From assembly GCA_022819945.1 (NCBI GenBank), contig JAJEGI010000073.1, positions 1 through 32,301 of the forward strand: a stretch of DNA of 32,301 nucleotides. The letters run 5' to 3'. The translations under genes were made by a program, and so were the position numbers. Under the pieces are notes generated by a model. It did no database searches. It worked only from the letters and a program-made list of their open reading frames with translations, and was not told where the DNA came from. This DNA comes from Candidatus Poribacteria bacterium. GTDB lineage: Bacteria > Poribacteria > WGA-4E > WGA-3G. Shown piece by piece: positions 1 through 7,924 of this stretch (the first letter of the stretch is position 1; every line of letters starts with the position of its first letter).

Positions 1-1097
1 GTAACGTGTGGAAATTTCTCGGTCTCTGCGCATCGGAATTGTGTTAGACCAGCATCGCTTATATAGGCACCGAGCGTATTCTGCATTTTGGGCGGTTTTT
101 TAACGGCTGCTTCAACAGGCATACCTTGCTCGTACTCGGCCATTGTAACAAACTTAACGTCAGGTTTGCAATTCCGTTTAAAACCCATCTGCCGTGTGAC
201 ACCGTCTTTCCCTTCCGCCTCAAACGGGAATTCATCCAGGCAAAAGGCTTTCGTGAGTTCCCGAGGTCGGTCGCCTCGGAAGTTATAGAAGACAACGGCA
301 TCTCCGTCTGTGATACGCGGCAGCGGTTCACCACCGGTTCCAATAACTACAGACGGACGCACAAACTCATCTCCTGTGAGATTGGCATCGTCGGGGTTTT
401 CGTAATAGTCGCGATAAGCATCCGTCGCCGCATTGACGCGATCGCCGATGCCTTCGGTTAAGAGACGATATGCAATTTCAACACGTTCCCATCGGTCATC
501 TCGATCCATGGCATAATAACGACCGACAACAGAGGCTATTTGTCCGATCCCGATCTCTTTCAACTTCGCCTCAATTTGCTCACAGAATTGGATACCGAGG
601 TCAGGCTGACAGTCGCGTCCATCACTGAAATTGTGAATCAAAACTTGGTTAGATTCGAGTCCGTTTGCCTTGGCGAGTGTGAGGAGTCCATAGAGGTGTT
701 CAAGAGAACTGTGAACGCCAGCATCGCTTGCCAATCCCATGAGGTGGAGATGTGTTCCGTGCCTTTTGACATGGGCAATCGCCTCTAAAAGGACTTCGTT
801 CTGTGCAAACTCACCGGATCGGATCATGGTGCTGATACGGAGGAGTTCTTGATTTACGATACGTCCTGCACCGATATTTTGATGCCCGACTTCGCTGTTG
901 CCGATGACCCCCGCGGGTAGCCCGACATCTTCGCCGGAGGTATGAATCTGTACGTATGGGTAGTTCAGCCTCAACCAGTCATCTACAGGTGTCTTTGCGA
1001 GATGAATGGCGTTGGCATTGTTAAATTCGGGATACGGATTATTGCCCCAGCCGTCTCGAATGATGAGGACGACGGGGCGTTTCTGCTGGGTTGCCAT
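1..1097 (-). CDS. gpmI: 2,3-bisphosphoglycerate-independent phosphoglycerate mutase, 3' end outside window
   Basis: Interconverts 3-phosphoglycerate and 2-phosphoglycerate in glycolysis/gluconeogenesis in the cytoplasm, using a metal-dependent phosphoserine intermediate. About 365 residues are visible and the frame stays open to the window edge; the family is usually 510-550 residues, so roughly the last third lies outside. The N-terminus has the metal-binding DGWG (15-18) and the catalytic serine in GNSEVGH (Ser68). The inserted transferase domain shows FSDGRD, GRYYAMDRDDRWERV and a YNFRGDRPRE segment, and the last visible residues match the family AETEKFPHV motif. The ATG at 1097 follows AGGAAGG at good spacing. 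The sequence before GNSEVGH reads LPAGVI rather than the more usual LPxGQM, a minor variation. The next gene upstream on the same strand (Uma2) ends 138 nt away, so gpmI probably has its own promoter. Family assignment is very secure. Confidence 0.95.
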   Translation of the reverse strand, partial: MATQQKRPVVLIIRDGWGNNPYPEFNNANAIHLAKTPVDDWLRLNYPYVQIHTSGEDVGLPAGVIGNSEVGHQNIGAGRIVNQELLRISTMIRSGEFAQNEVLLEAIAHVKRHGTHLHLMGLASDAGVHSSLEHLYGLLTLAKANGLESNQVLIHNFSDGRDCQPDLGIQFCEQIEAKLKEIGIGQIASVVGRYYAMDRDDRWERVEIAYRLLTEGIGDRVNAATDAYRDYYENPDDANLTGDEFVRPSVVIGTGGEPLPRITDGDAVVFYNFRGDRPRELTKAFCLDEFPFEAEGKDGVTRQMGFKRNCKPDVKFVTMAEYEQGMPVEAAVKKPPKMQNTLGAYISDAGLTQFRCAETEKFPHV

Positions 1098-1235
1098 GCA
1101 AATTCCTTCCTATTGCATATAGTTATCGGTTGCTTCGCAGTGAGAATTGTCAGTTAAGAAACCTCTTGTGGCAGTCCCGTTGCCCTAGCCGCTATAGAAA
1201 CCCTCTTAATTGAAAGCGAAGCGAACTGACCACTT

Positions 1236-1814
1236 TTATGATACATTGCGCGCGACACGTCTGTAGATGGCACGCAAGGGCACCTCACATTCAATTGAAG
1301 GGAGTGATAGCACATCCCCAAGACGCTGAAAGGTGTTGTGAAGCCATTGTGTTTCTTGGCGACAGTAGTGTTCAACACGCACGCTGTCTTGTGAAATAAG
1401 GATGTATTCTGGCAAAGACGTAAGTTGTTTATAATGTTCAAATTTTTCACCGCGGTCAAAAGCTGCGGTTGAGGGGGACAGCACTTCTATAACAACAATC
1501 GGATTGAGGAGTGTGTCAAAGGTGTCATCCTCAAAACGGGGTTCACCGCAGACAACAATAACATCTGGATAGAAGTAAGAGACCTCCGGACTGGTCCGTA
1601 CGCGCATCTCGCTAGCGAAGACTTCACACTCACTATTCATTAATTGGTTGCCCAGTTGGATCGTTATGTCTACCGTAATGCGGTTGTGTGCGCGACTTGC
1701 CCCAGACATCGCGATTATCTGCCCGTTGTGGTATTCGTTCTTAAAGGGTTGCTTGCGTTCCCAAGTGAGGTACTCTTCAGGGGTCAGATAGGTTTGTGCT
1801 GTAAGCGTTGACAT
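1236..1814 (-). CDS. Uma2 family (DUF820) putative endonuclease-like protein
   Basis: 192 aa. The family has a PD-(D/E)XK nuclease fold and occurs in many copies in cyanobacteria and Poribacteria; its biological role is unsettled. Seen here: the N-terminal TPEEYLTWE and NEYHNGQIIAMSG segment, a SRAHNRIT helix, the core acidic residue in YFYPDVIVV, and the IEVLSPSTAAFDRGEKFEHY segment that supplies the conserved E and K residues. The longest frame runs to 1847, but the ATG at 1814 follows GGAGG with a 5-nt spacer and gives the usual Uma2 start, so it is preferred. It lies 38 nt downstream of the LamG gene on the same strand and may be co-transcribed with it. No toxin/antitoxin partner or transposase is adjacent. 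The family is clear; nuclease activity is inferred from the fold only. Confidence 0.88.
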   Translation of the reverse strand: MSTLTAQTYLTPEEYLTWERKQPFKNEYHNGQIIAMSGASRAHNRITVDITIQLGNQLMNSECEVFASEMRVRTSPEVSYFYPDVIVVCGEPRFEDDTFDTLLNPIVVIEVLSPSTAAFDRGEKFEHYKQLTSLPEYILISQDSVRVEHYCRQETQWLHNTFQRLGDVLSLPSIECEVPLRAIYRRVARNVS

Positions 1815-1852
1815 GCGTGCCTCCGCAATTTTTGTTTTTAGGGGCAATTATC

Positions 1853-2605
1853 TTATAACCCAGCCTTTAGTTTCCCCCACGTTGTGGTGAGTTTTCCATG
1901 TGCCGCTACGTCCTGCGGTGTCTCCATGACCTTTTGGATATCGGCTTCACTCAACGTTTTTTCATAGAGACGCACTTCATCAATTTTACCGGGGAAGTGG
2001 TCAGTGGCGTTGCCGAGATCATCACCACCGATCCAGAGTTCTAAGTTAGATGGCGCGATTGGCACATTGTTCGCAGCGTCGCCTTCGAGTTTGCCGTTTA
2101 TGTAAACTTTCATTGTCTTTCCATCAAAGGTCCCTGCGAAATGATACCATTCACCGACCTTCCAATCGGTTGTTGTAGATTCAGCAAAGGTGTTGTTTGG
2201 TTTGACCAGAAAGTCGATGCTGCTTGCATTACCGAAGTCGAAGATAACAAAAATGGAATTATTTTTGCTCATTAAACGGCGACCGGTGAGTGCGTCGTTC
2301 GGACTGAACCACGTCATGAGCGTAATATTTTCCTCGATTGCGAAGGCAGGATCGTCTGCGACAATAACATGGTCGTCCACGCCATCAAATTCGAGTGCGG
2401 TGCCGAACTTTCCCTCAACCCATTTGGGGTCATCATTGAACTCTCCGTCGTGTCCGTTGCCAGTGACATCCATGGCTTCTTTACCTTTGCCTTCATCAAA
2501 GGGCCAATAAGCGACGAGTCCATCTTCTGCGACGTTGGCGATACTACTAAGGCTGGGAATAGTCAGGAGCGCGCATAGCGACAAAACAAAGATAACTTTG
2601 GTCAT
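1853..2605 (-). CDS. Secreted LamG (concanavalin A-like) domain protein
   Basis: 250 aa. An N-terminal signal peptide (MTKVIFVLSLCALLTIPSLS) is followed by a laminin-G-like beta-sandwich, about residues 30-220. Its hallmarks are GLVAYWPFDEG, DVTGNGHDG, ALEFDGVDDHV, GEWYHFAGTFDGK, VYINGKLEG and FPGKIDEVRLYEKTLSEADI. Such domains bind carbohydrate or other ligands at the cell surface; no catalytic residues are recognisable. The ATG at 2605 is chosen over the longer frame because it follows AGGAGA with an 8-nt spacer and opens directly into the signal peptide. After the LamG domain there is a short linker and a C-terminal tail KLTTTWGKLKAGL, nearly the same as the tail of the unrelated propeller protein at 10528-11490. 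Upstream lies a palindromic repeat; the Uma2 gene follows after 38 nt. Export and fold are confident; ligand unknown. Confidence 0.9.
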   Translation of the reverse strand: MTKVIFVLSLCALLTIPSLSSIANVAEDGLVAYWPFDEGKGKEAMDVTGNGHDGEFNDDPKWVEGKFGTALEFDGVDDHVIVADDPAFAIEENITLMTWFSPNDALTGRRLMSKNNSIFVIFDFGNASSIDFLVKPNNTFAESTTTDWKVGEWYHFAGTFDGKTMKVYINGKLEGDAANNVPIAPSNLELWIGGDDLGNATDHFPGKIDEVRLYEKTLSEADIQKVMETPQDVAAHGKLTTTWGKLKAGL

Positions 2606-2756
2606 TGTAATTTCTCCTATGTGAGCGCGAAATTTTGGATTTGTATCTTGGGGATTTGTTGTTAATATTATAACACATTTTTGCAAAGGAAGTGTATAAA
2701 AAATGGAAATTCGGCAGGGAAATTCGGTTGGTGGACAAAATGCGTTGATTGTCTGA

Positions 2757-2856
2757 ATCGCGGATTATCACGGATGACGCGGATTTCGCGGAAAAGAGAA
2801 AGGTTCTCTCTTAAAATTCACATCAACCGCACAATCCGCGTGACTTGTGATTTCGG
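2757..2856. repeat. Imperfect palindromic intergenic repeat
   Basis: The left arm (2757-2784) contains TCACGGATGACGCGGATT and the right arm (2833-2853) reads as the inverse, TCACAAGTCACGCGGATT on the minus strand; they match at all but a few positions. A small inner hairpin GAGAA-AGG-TTCTC sits between them (about 2797-2809). The element fills the gap between the glycine-zipper gene, which ends at 2897, and the LamG gene. It may be a dispersed palindromic element or a transcription-end structure; no poly-T tract follows it, so a classic intrinsic terminator is not supported. Confidence 0.6.
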
Positions 2857-2896
2857 CGAAAACACGTTTTGCATCTAACATTTTTCGCCCATGGCA

Positions 2897-4258
2897 CTAA
2901 GTACTCTCAAGACAAATCTCATCTACTGCTCTTTCAAGTTGTTCTACTGAGGGAAGCGAGATATTCGGGCGTTTCCGAACGATTGCTTTGAATAGATGCT
3001 CAAATTCAACGCGCAGGAAAATAGATGGATATTTCTGTTTGAACATGCGGCGCAGCCACTTTGGGTTCACCTTTTCATTAATTTCCGTGAGTATGGATTC
3101 AAACTCACCTTCTGTGAGCATATATTCAGATGCTAGCCGTTCGATCTCTTTCTGCAAGATTGCAATCAAACGTTCCGAGTCGTCCTTAACAAACTTATCC
3201 GCGAGAAATTTGGCCGCGGTAGTTCCACCAACGCCAGCACCTAAGGAACCCACAATTCCTCCAATCAATCCGCCAGCCACGGTGCCGATACCGGGAAATA
3301 TACTCCCGGCTGCTGCACCGCCAATCCATCCCGCAGTGCCTGTCAAAACTCCAGTGGTGTTAATTGCGGTGTTTTTTGCGAACTGGTGCCACGAAATTGA
3401 GCGTTTGAAAACGGCTCGATAGAAATCGGGTGTACTTGTTACAACCGTTGCGACTGCTGCTGTAATGGCGTTCGTACGAAGAAGCTTGGATACATGATTT
3501 ACTGCGGCAGCACCAGTGACCGATTTTCCGAGGGATCCCGTAGCAATTCGGCGGGCGACTTGCCTGCCGACAGAAGCACGCGATATAACCCGTACACCGT
3601 TGCGAACCGATGTGGCTCCGAATGTGCCGATCCCTGTGCGTAACAACTGAGCACTTACGACTCCTGTAAGAATCATTGTACTACCGCCCAATACCGCGCA
3701 GCCAAGGGCAGCCAGCGTTGCATCTTTGACGCTTTCACCGCGCAAGCGACTGTGTGCAAAGGTTACTGCAAAGGAAATTGGAAACACGGATACTGAGGTC
3801 ACAATCTGCGTTTTGGCATCAAAAATAAGGGAGTCAATATTTCCTGCGCGTGCAATATTCTTCGCCTGTTCATAGGTAACCGAACCTTGGCGGACTATCT
3901 TCTCTGCATCCGAGGGATTCTTGATTTCTCGAACTTTACCTTGCTCAATCCGCTTACGCATTAATTTGACGCAATCTTGCCACTGATCTTTCGGCACTTC
4001 AAGAACTTGCCCCTCATAACGATAATATCCAGAGTTTGAATTAAACGCAGCAGCAACAGTTTCACGTGCACTCTGACAATACTTGGATTGAACAAACACT
4101 CCATTGACAACGCGATCTGGACCGTTCAACTCGTTGGAAATTCCTATTACCTCGGCTATTTTACCGCGGAGTTTGTCATTCAAATTATTTGCATCCTCTG
4201 CTGCAAAGCCATGCCCACCTCGTGAAGAATACCTTGAGATTTGTGTTTGTTCCAACAT
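2897..4258 (-). CDS. Uncharacterised protein with glycine-zipper membrane region
   Basis: 453 aa from the ATG at 4258. ATG 4267 and TTG 4288 are in-frame alternatives; 4258 is preferred because AGGGG lies 10 nt upstream, whereas it is only 1 nt from 4267. The N-terminus has RGGHGFAAEDANNLND, then GPDRVVNGVFVQSKYC and a short basic/acidic region with EVPKDQW and QGSVTYEQAKNIA. Weakly hydrophobic stretches fall near 150-210. Residues about 300-355 form a strong glycine-zipper (GWIGGAAAGS, GIGTVAGGLIGGIVGSLGAG), as seen in membrane-inserting or pore-forming proteins. The C-terminal third is charged and helical. The GHGFAAE/VNG/KYC layout resembles, from memory, an unannotated family related to E. 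coli YeeR; I could not verify this. It follows the two large helical genes on the same strand after a 170-nt gap. Function unknown. Confidence 0.8.
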   Translation of the reverse strand: MLEQTQISRYSSRGGHGFAAEDANNLNDKLRGKIAEVIGISNELNGPDRVVNGVFVQSKYCQSARETVAAAFNSNSGYYRYEGQVLEVPKDQWQDCVKLMRKRIEQGKVREIKNPSDAEKIVRQGSVTYEQAKNIARAGNIDSLIFDAKTQIVTSVSVFPISFAVTFAHSRLRGESVKDATLAALGCAVLGGSTMILTGVVSAQLLRTGIGTFGATSVRNGVRVISRASVGRQVARRIATGSLGKSVTGAAAVNHVSKLLRTNAITAAVATVVTSTPDFYRAVFKRSISWHQFAKNTAINTTGVLTGTAGWIGGAAAGSIFPGIGTVAGGLIGGIVGSLGAGVGGTTAAKFLADKFVKDDSERLIAILQKEIERLASEYMLTEGEFESILTEINEKVNPKWLRRMFKQKYPSIFLRVEFEHLFKAIVRKRPNISLPSVEQLERAVDEICLEST

Positions 4259-4344
4259 TAAATTCATACCCCTTTTCAATCGAACCAAGTTTAGAAATTT
4301 CTACCCATATTTTAACACGTATTTAAAGCAAAAATCAAATAAAT

Positions 4345-4374
4345 TAGGAGTTACGCAGTTGGATTATAAGTCCC
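4345..4374. repeat. Possible remnant of the AGGACTTACGC-type short repeat
   Basis: TAGGAGTTACGCA at 4345-4357 differs by one base from the AGGACTTACGCA end found at 28273 and 25369, and TAAGTCCCT follows at about 4366-4374. It looks like a degraded or solo copy of a small inverted-repeat element in the gap between the helical gene and the glycine-zipper gene. Confidence 0.4.
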
Positions 4375-4428
4375 TCCGCTGGTTCTATGAGGATATGGAG
4401 CTGGAATTTATGAGTTAAATCAGGGAAG

Positions 4429-6150
4429 TTATTGACGTTGATATTCCTCATAAACAGGTCTTAAGAAAGCAACACCTGCTTCTCCGAATTGATTGCAAAT
4501 TTTATCAGCAATATCCTTATGCCCTTCGTTGTACAGAATCTGGACGGTTTCTTTAATATCGTCTGCCTCCACTTGTAAATCCCACATGATGCGCTGAGGG
4601 ATTTTCAAATAGATTTCTCCGACTGCTTCTGGTGTTTTTGGTGCATGCTTGAGCAGTGCTTTGATAAAACGTGATAAAACCATACCATACCCTGGAATTT
4701 TGTCAATGTCCTCTATTGAACCTTTTACCCAACCCAACACTTCTGTATCTATGGTGTCAACCAGGCCCAGCCATCCTAATAGAGGACATGAAACTTGCTG
4801 ATATGCCCCTACAATCATGTTTTCGGAAAGCACTTGAAACAAAGCACGCCATGCCGGCATAACCTTTATCTTCACTTTGTCAGATGGGTTATCAGCGCGT
4901 CGGGAGAAAAAGTAGACTACACCGGCAAGAAGATTTGGATTGCCACTATGTATCAACTGATAGATAAGGCTGGTTTTATCATTTAAGCTTTCGCTGTCTT
5001 CTATCCAACCCGTACAGACGTGTCTGACGAGTCCGTTCAGGACTTCTGGATCATCAAAGCGGGTATCCAATGCTTTCCGATAGTGTCCGTGTGCTTTGAG
5101 CAGCAAGTAGAACTCCTCGCGGACACTCGGATGCAACAAATACCCAGAAAAAGCGGCTTGCCAATGGTCTTCATCCTGCTGTGGGAAAATATGGTTTATG
5201 TTGAGATGAACCCATTCTTTATCAAGATGCCATAGATAGGATAGGTGAAACCCAAGCGTCCAAGAAAATTCAAGCGAGGATTCAACGTTTCGATCCAGTC
5301 TTTTGGTGAAATCCGCTCTAATGGCGTAGGGCCATCGGCAATCTGTGTACTCAGACTCGTTGGTACAAGCGAACCGCCAGGCATAGTCTACCATTGCCGA
5401 AAATACCCGACCTCTGTCTGAATTAAGAACATCAGTAGGAAGGTTATCAAGGGTCGAAACGCTCTGTTGTGCCTTATCTACGAGAATCAAGAGAATCTCT
5501 TCAGCAAGTGGCAAGAGACGTGTGTCAAATGCGTGTGTATCGCCCTTTGTGCCTTCTGCTATCAAATCTGCTGCACCAGAAAAAACCCAATTCCTGTAAT
5601 TAAAACCCTCCTCGTACTGCTCATTCCAAAAGTGTTCTGATAGGAGAATAGAATGTATAAATCCAAGCAGTGCAGCCCAGTCAAATGTTTTCTTATCCTT
5701 CCATGCATTCAGGAAACCCCGCAGTAGAGAAGATTGGTATAGATTCCGAACACTTTGAAAAGGCAGTAGATTATCCGTAAAGCGTTGTGGTTCTGCTTCT
5801 ACATACTCTGCAAGTGTATCTGCGAGGCCGCGTCCTGCCAGAATAGGCATACCTATAATTACCGTCTCTTGGTAATTGTTTAAATAATCAGCAATTTCAG
5901 CATTTGACATCCTGGAAAGTTCATTGACCGTCAATGGTTTTACTGGACCAATTGCTCCGGACTTAGGCATAATCCCAGAATTTTCAGTGTTTTCTGTGCA
6001 AAGACGATCATATTTTTGGTGAGCGTCAATAACTTTTTTATTCCCAGTTTTCAAGAGTTTAGAAAGCCATTTTCGCCTGCTATACGCTATTGATTTTGCG
6101 CGTCTTTCATCGTTCTGGATGGAGGTTAATATTGGGTTGATTCTATCCAT
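4429..6150 (-). CDS. Large helical protein of unknown function (downstream half of overlapping pair)
   Basis: 573 aa, largely alpha-helical, with no signal peptide, membrane segment, nucleotide-binding loop or nuclease motif that I can recognise. The region after residue 75 has VNELSRMSNAEIADYLNNY, then a leucine/tryptophan-rich helical array (LLRGFLNAWKDKKTFDWAALL, FNYRNWVFSGAADLIAEGTK, LLPLAEEILLILV). This resembles a HEAT/ARM-like solenoid without clear repeat units. The ATG at 6150 lies inside the end of the upstream gene (overlap 6126-6150), with GGAG about 11 nt before it, which suggests coupled translation. From memory, unannotated bacterial proteins of more than 1000 residues carry both halves in one chain, so this may be the C-terminal half of a split or frameshifted gene. 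The glycine-zipper gene follows. Function not assignable. Confidence 0.85.
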   Translation of the reverse strand: MDRINPILTSIQNDERRAKSIAYSRRKWLSKLLKTGNKKVIDAHQKYDRLCTENTENSGIMPKSGAIGPVKPLTVNELSRMSNAEIADYLNNYQETVIIGMPILAGRGLADTLAEYVEAEPQRFTDNLLPFQSVRNLYQSSLLRGFLNAWKDKKTFDWAALLGFIHSILLSEHFWNEQYEEGFNYRNWVFSGAADLIAEGTKGDTHAFDTRLLPLAEEILLILVDKAQQSVSTLDNLPTDVLNSDRGRVFSAMVDYAWRFACTNESEYTDCRWPYAIRADFTKRLDRNVESSLEFSWTLGFHLSYLWHLDKEWVHLNINHIFPQQDEDHWQAAFSGYLLHPSVREEFYLLLKAHGHYRKALDTRFDDPEVLNGLVRHVCTGWIEDSESLNDKTSLIYQLIHSGNPNLLAGVVYFFSRRADNPSDKVKIKVMPAWRALFQVLSENMIVGAYQQVSCPLLGWLGLVDTIDTEVLGWVKGSIEDIDKIPGYGMVLSRFIKALLKHAPKTPEAVGEIYLKIPQRIMWDLQVEADDIKETVQILYNEGHKDIADKICNQFGEAGVAFLRPVYEEYQRQ

Positions 6151-7751
6151 TGTAGTATCCGCTCCATTTCATCTTCATTAAACGTATGGCTGTTGGCTTG
6201 AATTAATTGGGATACTTCGGGTTCCAATCCAATCTCATCAAGGGGATTGCTCTCCCACCCCCAAAATAGGTGTTTCAAATCGCTGTAATGGTCGGTAATC
6301 GCCGTGACCGCAATCCGTCTAATGATAACATAAGGTTCTCGTAGTAAACTTTGAATTGTTTCTGTAATACTCGCAGGTTCAGCAGATTGAATGATACTGT
6401 TAGTAAAACTGACGACAAGTTCGGCATAATCTGCCCGCGAGAGGCGCGAAAGATCGCTCTCAACGCGGTGTATAAAGTGAAACACAGAAGAATCTTCGGC
6501 GGCAAGTGCTCGGATCTGCGTGAGGGCAATTTGTGCTGCCTCAACACCACATAAATTCGCAATAATCTGTCCATGTCTTTTGAGGGCATCCTCAAGCCAA
6601 TGTTCGTCTATTATGGATTGGATTCGTCCATCAACAAATTCGACTTCAAGCATTATTGTGAGAAGGGCAAGAGTTAGTTCCCGCTTACCACCCTCAAGCA
6701 GTTTAGGTAGTATTGTTTGACCTATTTCCTGATCCATCAGTCCATATTTCTGGATGGATTTCAATGCAGCTGCCATAAAAGTGATATGCTGAGGTTCTAT
6801 CCGGTCTATAGGAAGTGTACCAATAATTTTGACAGTGTCTAAATCTGTCCGACCATTATCGATCCGCTCTCTGCTTTCGTCTGTAATGGCATTGACAATG
6901 TCTACAAGAGTATCAACGGGACACTCTGGATGAGTAGAAATCTTCACCACATATTCCAGAGCATGCCAACGGGAACTATAGTAATATCCCGGCTGATCCT
7001 GAGATTCTTGGGGCATGGGATTCCGATCAGGATCGAACCATCCATCTTCTTTTAACGGTTCCAACCATGTTGGGAATTCAAGTTTTCTAAAAAAATATGC
7101 ACGTCTTTCCTCAGATCCCAATAGATTGGGAAGAGTACTTCTTATTTCTCTCGTCGGCTCCTTATAAGCACTAATCCGATCTAGTCGGTTGAGGAGGTCA
7201 AGAAAGCTGCCTACTAAATTCGACAATATACCCTCAAATTCATACCAAAGAACTTCAAATTCCTCTCTGACCCGTGGGGTCTTCCATGCTCCGTGGCGGT
7301 GAGCGAACTTATGAAATTGGGTAGAAACATTTATCCATCTGATAGCAAAATTTACACGGGGGTCATCGGTAGAAAGAAGAATAACGGTATCATCAATACC
7401 AAGAGCTGCCAAAATTGAGGCGATATGGCCTTTACGGTCTTTTAATTCGCTATAATTTCCTAACTTAACCAAAACGACTTCTGTAAGTTGATTCTGTATG
7501 TTTGCCTTGGTTTGGTCATTAGATAAAATATCTCGTAAACCACCGTCAATTTCCCGCGCAATATGCGCTAAAAGACTTGCTGCTGTTTCTAAGTCTGTGC
7601 TATGTAGTATTTTGATCCCATCCAGATAATAGGCTGCTATTTCAGGTCCAATTGCTTCCAGGTTCCGGCGAATCTCACGCTGTTGAGGGCTTAAATCGGG
7701 AGTACGACCTGGAATCCGCGATAAGTCCCGATCGCCAAACCCCTCATTCAT
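6126..7751 (-). CDS. Large helical protein of unknown function (upstream half of overlapping pair)
   Basis: 541 aa, soluble-looking and mostly helical. Features seen: an acidic/basic N-terminus with no signal peptide; the segment FHKFAHRHGAWKTPRVREEF near 150; FFRKLEFPTWLEPLKEDGWF near 220-245; and a C-terminal tail rich in HEAT-like helices (LLREPYVIIRRIAVTAITDHY, NPLDEIGLEPEVSQL, ERILQWIE). No ATPase, nuclease, TIR, SIR2 or protease motif is visible, so if the protein belongs to a defence or scaffold system it is not the obvious effector. It is the first gene of a same-strand run 7751 to 2897. The in-frame ATG at 7749-7751 is preceded by AAGGA at long spacing. Its last 25 nt overlap the next gene in another frame, and its final helix seems to continue into that protein. 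Function unknown. Confidence 0.85.
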   Translation of the reverse strand: MNEGFGDRDLSRIPGRTPDLSPQQREIRRNLEAIGPEIAAYYLDGIKILHSTDLETAASLLAHIAREIDGGLRDILSNDQTKANIQNQLTEVVLVKLGNYSELKDRKGHIASILAALGIDDTVILLSTDDPRVNFAIRWINVSTQFHKFAHRHGAWKTPRVREEFEVLWYEFEGILSNLVGSFLDLLNRLDRISAYKEPTREIRSTLPNLLGSEERRAYFFRKLEFPTWLEPLKEDGWFDPDRNPMPQESQDQPGYYYSSRWHALEYVVKISTHPECPVDTLVDIVNAITDESRERIDNGRTDLDTVKIIGTLPIDRIEPQHITFMAAALKSIQKYGLMDQEIGQTILPKLLEGGKRELTLALLTIMLEVEFVDGRIQSIIDEHWLEDALKRHGQIIANLCGVEAAQIALTQIRALAAEDSSVFHFIHRVESDLSRLSRADYAELVVSFTNSIIQSAEPASITETIQSLLREPYVIIRRIAVTAITDHYSDLKHLFWGWESNPLDEIGLEPEVSQLIQANSHTFNEDEMERILQWIESTQY

Positions 7752-7924
7752 TCTGCTTTCACATCCTTCAATCTAAAATTCAATAATCACATACTAACAT
7801 ATTCCAATGCGAATGTCAAGCCATTTTGCCAGATATGTTCGCAGTGCAAGCTAAAGAAACCTGACATCGTACCACCACAAACACAAGCTTTTATAGGGCT
7901 TAGATAAGTGATAGTGTTAGCATA

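Noticed and set aside
4358..4418. Plus-strand peptide ending KSLRWFYEDMELEFMS, possibly a transposase fragment
   Set aside because: Too short and without a matching frame on either side; resemblance to IS3-type sequences is only an impression.
6126..6168. Programmed -1 ribosomal frameshift site
   Set aside because: No XXXYYYZ slippery heptamer was found in the overlap, so it is not called, although a sequencing or mutational frameshift remains possible.
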